64,000 nucleotides of DNA, from positions 124,001 to 188,000 of the forward strand of contig CAVSHP010000024.1 in the NCBI GenBank assembly GCA_963727635.1, read 5' to 3'. The notes beneath the pieces were generated by a model. It was not told where the DNA came from, made no database searches, and was given only the letters and a program-made list of their open reading frames with translations. Shown piece after piece: positions 1 to 9,236 of this stretch. This stretch comes from SZUA-36 sp963727635 (lineage in GTDB: Bacteria > Pseudomonadota > Gammaproteobacteria > Xanthomonadales > SZUA-36). The number at the start of each line of letters is the position of its first letter. Within the stretch, counting starts at the first letter, position 1. The position numbers and the translations under genes are program-made.

Positions 1-510
1 GGTGCTATAGACATTCTTCAGGGTTACGCCACGGCCGCCGATCAGGTTACCCGAGCCCGGCAGGACCTGCAGCGTGGTGATACCACCAGCGAGTGCGCGG
101 GAAAACCCCGGATCCTGCGGCCAGATACTGTGTTCGGCCCAGACATTCGCGGTCGTCGGACTGGTCATTTCGTTACCGTCAGAAAGTGCTTTGACATTGG
201 GGCTCGCGTACACGCCGAGGTGGGAATGAACATCGATAATGCCGGGTGTGACCCAGCGGCCCTTGGCGTCGATGGTGGTCACACCGGCGGGCGCCTCACC
301 CTTGCCGACAAAGACAATTTTGCCATCTGACAACAACAGGCTGGCGTCATCCAGACGCTCGCCGGTACCGGTCAGGATGGTGGCGTGGGTAATCAGCGTG
401 GGTTTCGACGGCAGCGGCGCGTAGGTCGACGGATAGTCTTCGGCCCACGCACTGCCCACCGGTAACGTCAGCAGCGCTGGCAGCAAGGCCAACAGGGTTC
501 TATAGCGCAT
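1..510 (-). CDS. Secreted amidohydrolase, N-terminal part (truncated by window edge)
   Basis: The first 170 residues of a metal-dependent amidohydrolase; the rest lies beyond base 1. An N-terminal signal peptide (MRYRTLLALLPALLTL, then AWA before the mature chain) predicts export to the periplasm. The following segment has the usual opening of the superfamily: a small beta-sandwich (LITHATILTGTGERL, DGKIVFVGKGEAP), then GIIDVHSHLGVYASP, whose H-x-H would be the first metal ligands. The visible part resembles imidazolonepropionase/dipeptidase-like amidohydrolases found next to TonB receptors, but substrate cannot be assigned from a third of the protein. The start at base 510 is the only ATG giving a signal peptide. 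Confidence 0.8.
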   Translation of the reverse strand, partial: MRYRTLLALLPALLTLPVGSAWAEDYPSTYAPLPSKPTLITHATILTGTGERLDDASLLLSDGKIVFVGKGEAPAGVTTIDAKGRWVTPGIIDVHSHLGVYASPNVKALSDGNEMTSPTTANVWAEHSIWPQDPGFSRALAGGITTLQVLPGSGNLIGGRGVTLKNVYST

Positions 511-662
511 CAGGTTTCCTTCAAAAGAGGTGTAAAGACAGGCATGTTAACAAACGACAGGAAACTTGCCTACGTGTAAAACACGGAAGTCAGCGGTATG
601 CAGGAGTTATCTCCCGTATGTTGGTGTAAATGGACGGCGCTTGCCGGTATCATCCACACGCA

Positions 663-1337
663 ATGAACACAAGCACGCAACAGCAGGCAGTCGCGTTGCC
701 CGATGACCTCACGGGGTGGATCGAGTCAAGCCTGGCGTCCGGGTCAAATGTCCTTGCGACCTCGAACCAGGGTATCGTGCTGTTGTTCGAAGGCGACGGT
801 CGGAAGCTGGTGATAAAGTCAGCCATGGGGCGCGGCCCGCTGCGCAAGGCGCGGCAGGCGACACTTGAACGCGAGTATGCGGCTTACAAGCGATTAGAAG
901 GTGTCGAGGGTGTACCGGCCTGTTACGGATTGCTCGAAGGCCGTTACCTGGTGATGGAATTTATCGACGGCATACGTTACCGCAAGGCCGAGTGGCAGGA
1001 CCGTGATCAATGGTTTGCACAACTGCTCGAGGTGATCCGTGCTTTTCATGCCCGCGGCGTCAGCCACGGCGATCTGAAATCCAAGAACAACATGATCGTG
1101 GGCAAGGATCAGAAGCCCTACATCATCGATTTTGGAACCACGTTCATACACCGGGACGGCTTTCATCCGCTGAATAATTATCTCTTTGAGTACGGCAAAC
1201 GCCTGGACATCAACGCCTGGGTCAAACACAAGTATCACGGCCGCTACAAGAACGCTTCCGCAGAGGACCAGGCTTTGCTCAACTATTCAAAACTCGAATG
1301 GGTGGTCCGGAAACTGCGTGGCCGGCCGATGCACTAG
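663..1337 (+). CDS. Small protein-kinase-fold protein (RIO/Kdo-kinase-like)
   Basis: A 225-residue single-domain kinase-fold protein. Visible motifs are the ATP-anchoring lysine in KLVIKSAMGRG, the hinge-like LVMEFIDG, the catalytic loop HGDLKSKNN and the metal-binding DFG in YIIDFGTTF. This compact arrangement, with no signal peptide or membrane segment, resembles RIO-type and lipopolysaccharide (Kdo) kinases rather than classical Ser/Thr kinases. Substrate is unknown; small molecule, LPS core sugar and protein are all possible. I chose the ATG at 663 (MNTSTQQQ) over an in-frame ATG at 630 because homology-like sequence begins only after it. It is transcribed toward the convergent ole cluster, separated by a palindromic repeat. 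Confidence 0.7.
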   Translation: MNTSTQQQAVALPDDLTGWIESSLASGSNVLATSNQGIVLLFEGDGRKLVIKSAMGRGPLRKARQATLEREYAAYKRLEGVEGVPACYGLLEGRYLVMEFIDGIRYRKAEWQDRDQWFAQLLEVIRAFHARGVSHGDLKSKNNMIVGKDQKPYIIDFGTTFIHRDGFHPLNNYLFEYGKRLDINAWVKHKYHGRYKNASAEDQALLNYSKLEWVVRKLRGRPMH

Positions 1338-1340
1338 CTT

Positions 1341-1683
1341 TAAATTCTAGCAATCTTGTATGAATTTTGGTGGTTTCGTTTGAGTCCGCACGCTCAACAG
1401 GCCGGGTGGTATTCACTGCCCAGGCTTATCCGGGCCTGCGGGCTTCCCTCAGCCAGGATTTCGCCTGATCGGGATCGCGCTGGCGGTACATCCCTGTACC
1501 GTCAGCACTCGATTTTCATCCTGAAAATCACCCCGGGCGAAATCCCTGTCTTCGGCGGATAAATGGGCAGTGAATACCACCCGGCCTGCTGAGCTCTTCA
1601 GCTGAAAGGTGTGCACCTTCGTAAGTTCAGCTATTTCCCGATGTTGCCTGGCCCAGGTGTATACAACGTTGCTGGAATTGACA
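1341..1683. repeat. Composite palindromic repeat, locus 1 (lacks module A)
   Basis: This 343-bp stretch fills the gap between the kinase-like gene and oleD. It has imperfect terminal inverted repeats: 1341-1361 against the reverse complement of 1661-1681 match at 17 of 21 positions (core GCAA..TTGTAT). Inside is palindromic module B (1392-1594). The whole unit is the reverse complement of the 14-kb copy: termini, linker (about 1595-1623) and module B correspond, but module A is missing. The right terminus ends 8 bp from the oleD stop codon. No credible gene is inside; short open frames here are by-products of the palindrome. Confidence 0.8.
1392..1594. repeat. Palindromic module B, copy 1
   Basis: The arms 1392-1422 and 1564-1594 are inverted repeats matching at 30 of 31 positions (one G/A difference). 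Complementarity continues inward (TTATCCG against CGGATAA, GATTTCGCC against GGCGAAATC), so almost the whole 203 bp could fold into one long interrupted hairpin. It aligns end to end with the reverse complement of 14301-14502 with scattered substitutions, several of them on paired positions. Confidence 0.85.
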
Positions 1684-1691
1684 TCTTGCCC

Positions 1692-2705
1692 TTACGGTGT
1701 TTTCCCGGCAGCCCCGAGGTTATTGCGACAATGGCTGGCAAGGATTTCAAGACCCTGCGCGATACTGATCTTCGGGGTGTAGGCCAGGTCCCGTTTGGCG
1801 GCCGAAATGTCAAACCAGTGCGCGGTGGACAGGTGTACCGCCGACCAGCGTGTCAGTGGCGGGTCCGACTTGATGCCAAACAGCTTCCAGCCGTTCTCGA
1901 TGAGTGTTCCGGCCGCGATTGCAAGCCGCGGGGAAATGGGCTGGATATCGACCGTGACACCTGCGGCCTTCAGCAGGCCACCGATGATGTAGCCCTGCGT
2001 CACCGGTTCGTCGTTGGAAATGAAATAGGTCTTTCCGCCAACCCGTTGTGGGTCACTGCCAAGTTTATCCATGGCCAGCAAATGGGCGCTCGCGGCGTTG
2101 TCGATGTAGACGGAATCGATCAGCTTGTCCGGTCCGGGCAGTTTCAGCTTGCCGTGTTTGGCGCGTTGCAGAAGATTGGGTAACAGGTGGTTGTCGCCTG
2201 GCCCCCAGATCAGGTGTGGGCGCAGCGAAACCGTGTGCAGTTCCGGGCCATTGGCGGCCATGACCATCTGTTCGGACAGGGCCTTGGTCTGCGGATAGGG
2301 TGAACTGTAGGTTTCGGGGTAGGGCAGTGACTCATCCCCGCCCTCGATATCACCGTCGTCATGCACGACACTCGGCGAACTGGTGAACACCAGCCTGTGT
2401 ATGCCATTGTGGTGGCAGGCATCTAAAACGCTTTCCGTACCTTTGACGTTTGCTGTGTAAAAATCGTCATAATTCACCGACAAGCCGGCCTTGGCCGCCG
2501 TGTGGATGACGGCATCGACACCCTGCGCCGTCGCGTTCAGCATTTTGGTATCGTTGATGTCGCCGCACACGACCTGTACGCCCAGTGATTCAAGTCCGGG
2601 AGCCGCGCTGCGCTGGTATGCAATTACCTCGTCCCCACGGGCAAGCAGTTGCCGGCAGATTGCACTGCCGAGAAACCCGCCACCGCCGGTTACCAGGACC
2701 CTCAT
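1692..2705 (-). CDS. oleD: OleD: NAD(P)-dependent 2-alkyl-3-ketoalkanoate reductase
   Basis: A 337-residue extended short-chain dehydrogenase/reductase. The N-terminal Rossmann motif is GGGGFLGSAICRQL and the catalytic Y-x3-K is in SSPYPQTKALSEQ, preceded by the serine strand VFTSSPSVV. In the olefin pathway OleD reduces the beta-keto acid made by OleA to a beta-hydroxy acid. The assignment rests on family membership plus position: it is the last gene of a four-gene oleA-B-C-D run and overlaps oleC by four bases (ATGA at 2702-2705). By sequence alone it could be called a 3-beta-hydroxysteroid dehydrogenase-like epimerase. A palindromic repeat begins 8 bp after its stop. Confidence 0.88.
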   Translation of the reverse strand: MRVLVTGGGGFLGSAICRQLLARGDEVIAYQRSAAPGLESLGVQVVCGDINDTKMLNATAQGVDAVIHTAAKAGLSVNYDDFYTANVKGTESVLDACHHNGIHRLVFTSSPSVVHDDGDIEGGDESLPYPETYSSPYPQTKALSEQMVMAANGPELHTVSLRPHLIWGPGDNHLLPNLLQRAKHGKLKLPGPDKLIDSVYIDNAASAHLLAMDKLGSDPQRVGGKTYFISNDEPVTQGYIIGGLLKAAGVTVDIQPISPRLAIAAGTLIENGWKLFGIKSDPPLTRWSAVHLSTAHWFDISAAKRDLAYTPKISIAQGLEILASHCRNNLGAAGKTP

Positions 2706-4370
2706 GCGAGTTGTTGTGCCGCCCAGGCGGCGAGCTTTTCCCGTCCGATCTTGGCATTGTGGCGGATATCGACGGGAAAGGATTTATGAAACAGGATCTG
2801 CCTGACCGATCTTGAAACCGCGTGGTTCTGGCCGATCTGAAGCAGATCCGTCGAAATGCGGTGGCGGCGTGCCGCATCCGGATTGTGTAGCGGTTCCACG
2901 CACAGCACAGGGGTCTGCCGACCGGCGTCGCCGATACCGACCAGTGCAGTGCGTGACACTTCGGGGTGCACATTGAATATGGCTTCCACCTGGTCAGCGT
3001 ACAGACACTCGTGTTCATTGACCACCCGTTGGGATTTACGCCCGCAATACCACAAACGGCCGGCGGGATCGAAATAACCCACGTCGCCCATGCGGTGCCA
3101 GGTATTGCCCGCCTGCATCGGAGATTTTGGCAAGCCGGGTCTGTTCCGGTTTTTGCCAGTAGCTGTCGGTGGTTGTCGGCCCGTGTACGACGATTTCACC
3201 GCTGATGCCGATCGGCAGTTCCACGCTGTCGGCAAAATATTCCACTTCTCGGTCACTGACCGCGATGATCCTGACCTTGTTCGGCGCGACAGGCCGGCCG
3301 ACGCAGGTGCCTTCACCCGCGGCGGTACGTTGTTCGACTTCGGCGTTGAGTTCGGTGCCGGAAACACTGGCCACCGGCAGGCACTCGGTCGCACCATACG
3401 GTGTGTGAATATCGGCCCCTGCGGGAAGTGCTTTTTGCAGGCGGCGGATGGTGGCCACCGGCATCGCAGCGCCGGCAGAGATGACCCGGCGCAGAGTCGG
3501 CAGATGGATATCGTTGGATTCGGTATAACGTCCGAGGACATTGAGCAATGCCGGAGAGCCGAAAAGATTGCTGACCTCAAAGCGTTCGATCGCCTGTATC
3601 AACAGACGCGGGTCGGCCTTGGCCGGTCTGGTCGGGTCCATGTACGGGACAACCGTGGTCATGCCCAATGCAGGGTCAAACAGCGCGAAAGGCGGGAAGG
3701 TCGGCAGATCGACTTCACCCGGTCGTATGTTGAAAGCCGATTGCAGCATCCCGACCTGGGCTGTGAAGTGCCGGTGGCGGTAAACCACACCCTTTGGAAT
3801 ACCGGTACTGCCCGAGGTGAACAGGATGGCCGCCATTTCGTCGGCGCCGGTGTCGGCCAGCACTGCCCCCGAAGATTTCTCGCCGAGCTTGCGCAACTGC
3901 CTGGTGCTGAGACCGCCCCAACCAAGTTTCGCACCCGAGGTCACCAGTTTTGCAGCGGGCGCCCAGCCCAGCACAACACGTGCAATCTGGGCCCGGGTGA
4001 CACCGATGAAGGCCTCCGGACGGGCGTCCGCGAGGCAGGATTTGAGCGGCTTGATACCGATACCCGGATCGATCAGCACCGGTACGGCGCCGGCCTTGAA
4101 CAGGGCAAAAAACATCGCAAAGAAATCGAGACCGGGTGTCAGCATCAACGCGCTGCGTACACCACGTCCGATACCGTATTCGATCAGTCCGCGCGCATAC
4201 TCGTCCGAAAGCTGGTTCAAAGCCGAATAGCTTGCCGATTCGTACACCACGCGACCGCCGTGCTTGCCAACCGGATAGTGAATCGCGAAATTTTCGCCCT
4301 GAAGCCCTGCCTGGCGGATCAGCGCCGATGCGATATTACAGCTGTCGGCCCGCTCAGCCTGCGTGCTCAT
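2702..4370 (-). CDS. oleC: OleC: AMP-dependent beta-lactone synthetase (frameshifted)
   Basis: An ANL-superfamily adenylating enzyme of about 555 residues. The N-terminal part has the phosphate-binding loop LFTSGSTGIPKGVV and the YGATE motif; the C-terminal part has GDVGYFDPAGRLWYCGRKSQRV, the hinge that follows the conserved aspartate. In the ole pathway OleC activates the beta-hydroxy acid with ATP and closes a beta-lactone. The reading frame breaks at about 3110-3125, between AKISDAG and NTWHRMGD, with both halves well conserved, so a single-base indel error is the simplest reading. The start ATG at 4370 (MSTQAERAD) gives a 17-bp overlap with oleB; the stop overlaps the oleD start. Confidence 0.85.
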
Positions 4371-5317
4371 TTTTGTCCAGGAAATCACGCACGGCCTGGG
4401 TCAGCAAGGGGCCGCCATCCTCAAAAATATAGTGACCGCAATCGGGGTACTCGAGCACCTCTGCGTGCGGGAATATGCGTTTCCACTGCCTGAGAAAATG
4501 CAGGTCAAACACAAAGTCCTTCTCGCCCCAGGCAATCAGGCAGGGTTTGCCGGCGAATTCCGGCAGACGTGATTCGGTCCTCTGTACGATACCGTAACCG
4601 GGGTCATCGGGCCCGAGCGGGATATCCTGCACGAAGCGCAGTGTCGCGATGCGGTTGTCCCAGGAGTCGTAGGGACCGGTATAGGCCTTGCGGATTTCAG
4701 CGCTGACCGGCTTTTTGAACGCGACACGTGCGGCCATGCCGGAAAACGCATTCATACCCTGTACCAGCAGTGCGCCGATTTTCGTGTTGCGCACCAGCCA
4801 AAGCGCGGCGGGCAATTTCTTTTCCGCGGGCAACGGGAAACGCCGCGGTGTTGCCAATGACCATGTTGCCAATCTGCGCGGGACGCTCGGTGGCCCAGCC
4901 AAAGCCGATCATGCCGCCCCAGTCGTGCACGACCAGGTGCACCGGTGTCGCGGGACCGATATGCTCCATCAGCGCGCCGAGGTCGGATATCCTTCTGGAT
5001 AGTGTGTACGTGTAGTGGTCGTCGCCGGGTTTGTCGGACAGTCCGCAACCGATGTGGTCGGGCACGATACAGCGGTAACGGTCGCGCAGTGCGAGCACCA
5101 GGTTGCGGTAGTAAAACGACCAGGTCGGATTGCCATGCACCATCAACACGACCGGGGCGTCGCGCGGACCTTCGTCGAGGTAGTGCATGCGCAGACCGGC
5201 AATATCGAGCCAATGTGACTCGAACGGGTAAAGATTTCCGGGTGGCTGGTACACGTGGCGTCGCGCGCTCAGTGGGCCGTACCCGGATGGCCGTTTTTGA
5301 TCATTGTCACCAGACAA
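4354..5317 (-). CDS. oleB: OleB: beta-lactone decarboxylase, alpha/beta hydrolase (frameshifted)
   Basis: A haloalkane-dehalogenase-like alpha/beta hydrolase of about 320 residues. The oxyanion region is HGNPTWSFYYRN, the nucleophile aspartate is in VVHDWGGMIG, the acid is in WGEKDFVFD and the base histidine in DCGHYIFED. In the olefin pathway this enzyme decarboxylates the OleC beta-lactone to the cis-alkene. The frame shifts at about 4820-4850, between the FPVARGKE and LPAALWLV readings; conservation resumes immediately in the new frame. The start at 5317 overlaps the end of oleA by 11 bp and the stop lies inside oleC, so translation of the cluster is probably coupled. Confidence 0.85.
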
Positions 5318-6323
5318 TTTCTGCCATCGAGCAATTCAGGCCGGAACCGATGCCCAGCAACGCGATGCGGTCACCGCGTTTGATCCTGCCGAGAGCGACG
5401 GCCTTCGCCAGCGCGATGGGCACCGCCGCCGGGCCGATATTGCCGAGTTCGGGGTAAATGCGGTGGATTTTTTCCGGGTCGAGGCCCAGCAGCTTCATCA
5501 GCGAATCCGTGTGCGCCTTGCTGACCTGGTGGATGATGAACTGGTCCAGTTCCTCCACCACCCAGCCAAGCTTTTCACGGGCGGCGGCGAAGGTCTTGGT
5601 GGCGAGTTTCAGACCTTCTGTCAGCAGCGTCCGTGTATCGGTCACCATGCGGTCCATCTGGCCATAACAAAGCCTGTTGAACTGGGTGGCTGCGCGGGTC
5701 ACGCTACCGAGGTAGGAGTGACCGCGGGGCGCCAGTTCACGCCGGCACATGACCATGGCGGCGGCGCCCGAGCCCAGTGTCAGGGAGGCAAATTCCGCGC
5801 GGAACTGTGCTTCCTCGACTTCCGGTTGCAGCAGGCGTTCGATCGTCGCTTCGGTGATGGGGCGGCTGGATTCGCCATCGACGATCAGCGCGTATTCGAT
5901 CTCGCCGCGCTCGATCATACGGGCGGCGACGTCCATACCGTTCAAAAACGCCAGGCAGGCGTTGCCGATATCAAAATTCAGACAGCGTTCGTGCAGACCA
6001 AGATTGCCATGCACCAGGCAGGCGGTGGAAGGTTCCAGGTAGTCCCGACAGACCGAGGTATTGATCAATACGCCGATTCTATCTTTATCAATTCCGGCCT
6101 CAGCAATGGCCTGTTCCGCGGCCATCGTGGCAGCGTCGGACGGTTGCGTTTCGTCATTCCAGAAGCGGCGGGACTTGATTCCGGACAATTCTTCGATCAG
6201 TCCGTTACGCAGTCCAAGGCGTTGTGTAGCCGGCCGGAGCCGATTCCCGATTTCGGCAGAAGACATTTCAATAGGCGCATCGACGGCGGCAAGTGATTGA
6301 ATAACAACGTTTTTAAATTGCAT
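5307..6323 (-). CDS. oleA: OleA: thiolase-fold acyl-CoA condensing enzyme
   Basis: A 338-residue thiolase-superfamily enzyme, the usual OleA length. It condenses two fatty acyl-CoAs head to head into a 2-alkyl-3-keto acid. The proposed catalytic cysteine is C123 in NACLAFLNG and the OleA-specific glutamate is E97 in CRDYLEPST; their 26-residue spacing equals Glu117/Cys143 of the Xanthomonas enzyme. The remaining active-site residues appear in IHQVSKAH (His) and PELGNIGPA (Asn). The glutamate distinguishes it from FabH. It is the first gene of the minus-strand ole operon and is divergent from a phosphopantetheinyl transferase, with 189 bp between the two starts. Confidence 0.9.
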   Translation of the reverse strand: MQFKNVVIQSLAAVDAPIEMSSAEIGNRLRPATQRLGLRNGLIEELSGIKSRRFWNDETQPSDAATMAAEQAIAEAGIDKDRIGVLINTSVCRDYLEPSTACLVHGNLGLHERCLNFDIGNACLAFLNGMDVAARMIERGEIEYALIVDGESSRPITEATIERLLQPEVEEAQFRAEFASLTLGSGAAAMVMCRRELAPRGHSYLGSVTRAATQFNRLCYGQMDRMVTDTRTLLTEGLKLATKTFAAAREKLGWVVEELDQFIIHQVSKAHTDSLMKLLGLDPEKIHRIYPELGNIGPAAVPIALAKAVALGRIKRGDRIALLGIGSGLNCSMAEIVW

Positions 6324-6512
6324 GGGTGTCCGGGTCAGAAAACTTGTGGGCCGTGGATATGGGCGTGAATTTTAAGCAACAGACATTGTAGCTTAAGGTT
6401 GGAGTTGAGGCTACACAGTACCTGTTCGGGCAACTATGTATTAGACTGATTCCATTATTGATTCAGGGAGTGGCCAATACCGTTGTTTGGGTAACGCGGC
6501 GGTCAGGGTTGA

Positions 6513-7259
6513 GTGGATAAAAATACAACAAAAACCAATGGGCCTGACTTGTTCGGCCCGGTACATCTTCCATTGCGCACGCTTGAAAAACCGCGCGGAG
6601 ACGAGGTGCATCTGTGGCACCTGGACCTGGGGAAATTATCCAACCCGCTGAACTCGAGCGAATCCGCGGATTCTGCCGGGCTTTCGGTATTTCAACAGCG
6701 CACTACCCGGCGATTTTACCTGCGTCTGATCCTGGGCGCATACCTTGGTCTGCCGGGCAAGGATGTGCATATCATCCGCAGGGTAAAAGGCCGGCCCGAA
6801 CTTGACGCCAGCCTGTCGAGCGGCGAGCTGAATTTCAGCGTGGCCCGTAGCGATGGTTGCTACCTGATCGGCGTCAACAGTGGTGCGACCATCGGCGTCG
6901 ATATGGAAATGGCCGCGCGCCAGCCGGGTAAACCTATGTCCCTGGCCAGGCGTTATTTCAGCGAACACGAAATTGCCGCGCTTGCGGGCTATGATTCGGA
7001 GAACTTGCGCCGGGCATTCATGCATACCTGGGCCTGCAAGGAAGCGATCGTAAAAGCCAGTGGCATGGGTATCGCGAACCAGTTGTGCCGTTTCAGCGTG
7101 GATGTCAACCCCGACAATCCGCCCTCCGTGCTGGCAATGCCGGATGACGATCACAGGGCTTGGAAACTCGCATTTGCGAAGCCGGTGCCCGACGCCATAG
7201 CGGTGGTTGCGGCACGTCAGCGGACGATACGACTGGTGGGATACCGTCTTTTACAGTGA
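6513..7259 (+). CDS. 4'-phosphopantetheinyl transferase, Sfp type
   Basis: A 248-residue Sfp/AcpT-type transferase that moves the phosphopantetheine arm of CoA onto carrier proteins. The diagnostic motifs are GRPEL (about 93-97), IGVDME (127-132, Mg/CoA binding) and WACKEAIVKASG (173-184). The usual N-x-SHS motif is altered to NFSVARSDG. The start is GTG at 6513. It sits back to back with oleA, but the Ole route uses acyl-CoA and does not itself need a carrier protein, so its target is probably elsewhere; no carrier protein or PKS/NRPS gene occurs in the window. Confidence 0.87.
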   Translation: MDKNTTKTNGPDLFGPVHLPLRTLEKPRGDEVHLWHLDLGKLSNPLNSSESADSAGLSVFQQRTTRRFYLRLILGAYLGLPGKDVHIIRRVKGRPELDASLSSGELNFSVARSDGCYLIGVNSGATIGVDMEMAARQPGKPMSLARRYFSEHEIAALAGYDSENLRRAFMHTWACKEAIVKASGMGIANQLCRFSVDVNPDNPPSVLAMPDDDHRAWKLAFAKPVPDAIAVVAARQRTIRLVGYRLLQ

Positions 7260-7414
7260 CAGCCGGCGATTGACCGGCCGGTGCGGCGTGCAAAGACACG
7301 CCCATGGATGGACTGTCATTGAATCCTGCGCAATAAACACAACAATCTGTCTCCTGCTGCGATAGAATTGCGCCTTTCTGCCTGGCGCATCACTCGATCT
7401 CTTCCTGCATCAAA

Positions 7415-9214
7415 ATGAAAAAAATCTTGTACTTGTTGCTGTTGATGGCGGTTGGCTGCACCACCCAGGTTCAGCCCGAACTGCGTAAGGCCGTTGACCA
7501 GAAAATAGCGGTCGAGCGTTCGGCTGAACTGGACTGTCAAACACCCACGAGTCCGTTTTGCGCAGTGCAATCACCATTGATCTACCTCGGCAGTATCGAC
7601 ACCCTCAACAAGCAACAGCATGCGGCACTTCTGGATATCGGTGAAAATTCCCTCAGGGCGCGCCTGCACCTGATCAGGGCGGCCCGGCACAGCATTCAAT
7701 TCCAGAATTTCCTCTTCCGCAGGGACCAGACCGGCGGCCTGATCATGCACGAACTGGCGCAGGCTGCGAAGCGCGGGGTAAAGGTGCGGATACTGTTCGA
7801 CCAGTTGTTTACGGTGTCAGAACTGGACTATCTCGCCGGCATGGCGGTGGAACACCGGAATTTCGAAGTACGCCTGTACAACCCACTGTTCAACAAGGCA
7901 AAAACTGACAAGTACACAATGTTTGGCGGTGTGACCTGTTGTTTTAAAAAGACCAACCAGCGCATGCACAGCAAGTTGCTGGTGGTCGATGATGTCGTCG
8001 GCATGACGGGTGGTCGCAATATCGCCGACCGCTATTTCGATTTCGACACCGATTATGATTTCAAGGACCGTGAAGTGCTGGTCTATGGGCAGGTGGCGGC
8101 GGAAATGCGCAAATCATTCGACCGCTTCTGGAAAAGCAAAATGACCGCGGAAATCGGTCATCTGCGTGATGTTGCACCGCTGATCGCGGATGACGAGTCC
8201 TTGTCGCTGGCGGATTTCAAAGTCAATGAAAGGCTGGAGCCGGTGCTCAGGGATGTCGGGAACAGGCAGTTGATGTACGCGTTGTTCGTGGATACGGCTC
8301 ACCCCGTCGATGCGATCAAGTATGTCTATGACCTGCCGCACGGAGCCACGCCTACCGATGATTTTCAGCAAAATATCACCGACGGCTTGTATGCAGAACT
8401 GGCGGCGGCCAAAAATTCGGTGATCATCCAGTCACCCTACCTGGTCCTGTCAAAACGTTCGCGCAAGTTGTTCAAGACCCTGCGCAAGGAACACCCGCAG
8501 ATCAAGCTTGTGTTTTCCACCAACAGCCTGGCCGCAACCGATGCGTTTTCGGCCTACGCGTTCACCTACAAGCACAAAAAGCAATATATCAAGACGCTGG
8601 GTTTTGACGTTTACGAGTTTCGTCCCTACGCGCTTGATGCGGCCAAATTTTTCCCGCGTATGCCGCTACTGATCAAGGAAAAGAAACAGGGCGTCAACAG
8701 TGGCAAAATACCCGCGGTCGGTCCCAACCCCACGCTGGAAATGCCCGGGCCGAGGACGGGACTGCACGCCAAGTCATTTGTCATCGATGACTACGTTTCG
8801 ATGGTGGGGTCGCATAACATGGACCCGCGTGGGGAAGGGTTCAATACGGAAAACGGGGTCATTATCTACGACAGGGAATTTGCCGCCGAACTGAAGAAAA
8901 GCATCCTCAGGGACACCGAGCCGGGCAACAGTTGGGTGGCGGCGATGAAACCGCAGAAATTCCCGGTATTGGGCGGCATTAACGGCGCCCTGGAGTCCGT
9001 TTCACGCAGCCTGCCCATATTTGACATCTGGCCGTATCGTTCGACTACCGTATACGAATTGAAACCCGACGCCACACCCGCGCCGCCCGGGACAGCGGAT
9101 TTTTATCGGAATTACCGGGATGTTGGCAGTTTCCCCGAAGTGATCAGCAGGAAACGACGCACGCAGGTCATCCTGATCAGTTCCTTTCTTGGTTTTATCA
9201 CGCCGGTGCTATGA
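7415..9214 (+). CDS. Phospholipase D / cardiolipin-synthase-like lipoprotein
   Basis: A 599-residue protein with two HKD (phospholipase D) half-sites: MHSKLLVVDD...GGRN at about 183-201 and LHAKSFVIDD...GSHNMDPR at about 449-470, as in two-domain PLD and cardiolipin synthases. The N-terminus MKKILYLLLLMAVGCTTQ has a lipobox ending in AVGC, so the protein should be a lipoprotein facing the periplasm. It would cleave or transfer phosphatidyl groups. It is followed 22 bp later by an outer-membrane phospholipase gene, forming a likely phospholipid-turnover pair. Confidence 0.88.
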   Translation: MKKILYLLLLMAVGCTTQVQPELRKAVDQKIAVERSAELDCQTPTSPFCAVQSPLIYLGSIDTLNKQQHAALLDIGENSLRARLHLIRAARHSIQFQNFLFRRDQTGGLIMHELAQAAKRGVKVRILFDQLFTVSELDYLAGMAVEHRNFEVRLYNPLFNKAKTDKYTMFGGVTCCFKKTNQRMHSKLLVVDDVVGMTGGRNIADRYFDFDTDYDFKDREVLVYGQVAAEMRKSFDRFWKSKMTAEIGHLRDVAPLIADDESLSLADFKVNERLEPVLRDVGNRQLMYALFVDTAHPVDAIKYVYDLPHGATPTDDFQQNITDGLYAELAAAKNSVIIQSPYLVLSKRSRKLFKTLRKEHPQIKLVFSTNSLAATDAFSAYAFTYKHKKQYIKTLGFDVYEFRPYALDAAKFFPRMPLLIKEKKQGVNSGKIPAVGPNPTLEMPGPRTGLHAKSFVIDDYVSMVGSHNMDPRGEGFNTENGVIIYDREFAAELKKSILRDTEPGNSWVAAMKPQKFPVLGGINGALESVSRSLPIFDIWPYRSTTVYELKPDATPAPPGTADFYRNYRDVGSFPEVISRKRRTQVILISSFLGFITPVL

Positions 9215-9236
9215 ACGTGTTGACCGGACAAATTAC

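Noticed and set aside
3090..4493. A 467-codon plus-strand open frame antisense to oleC
   Set aside because: It is a shadow of the GC-rich oleC gene: composition is Arg/Gly-rich without motifs, and the minus strand has full ANL-family conservation.
6324..6512. Defined sigma-70 promoters in the oleA / transferase divergent region
   Set aside because: A TACAAT hexamer is present toward oleA but no matching -35 at suitable spacing, so I did not annotate it.
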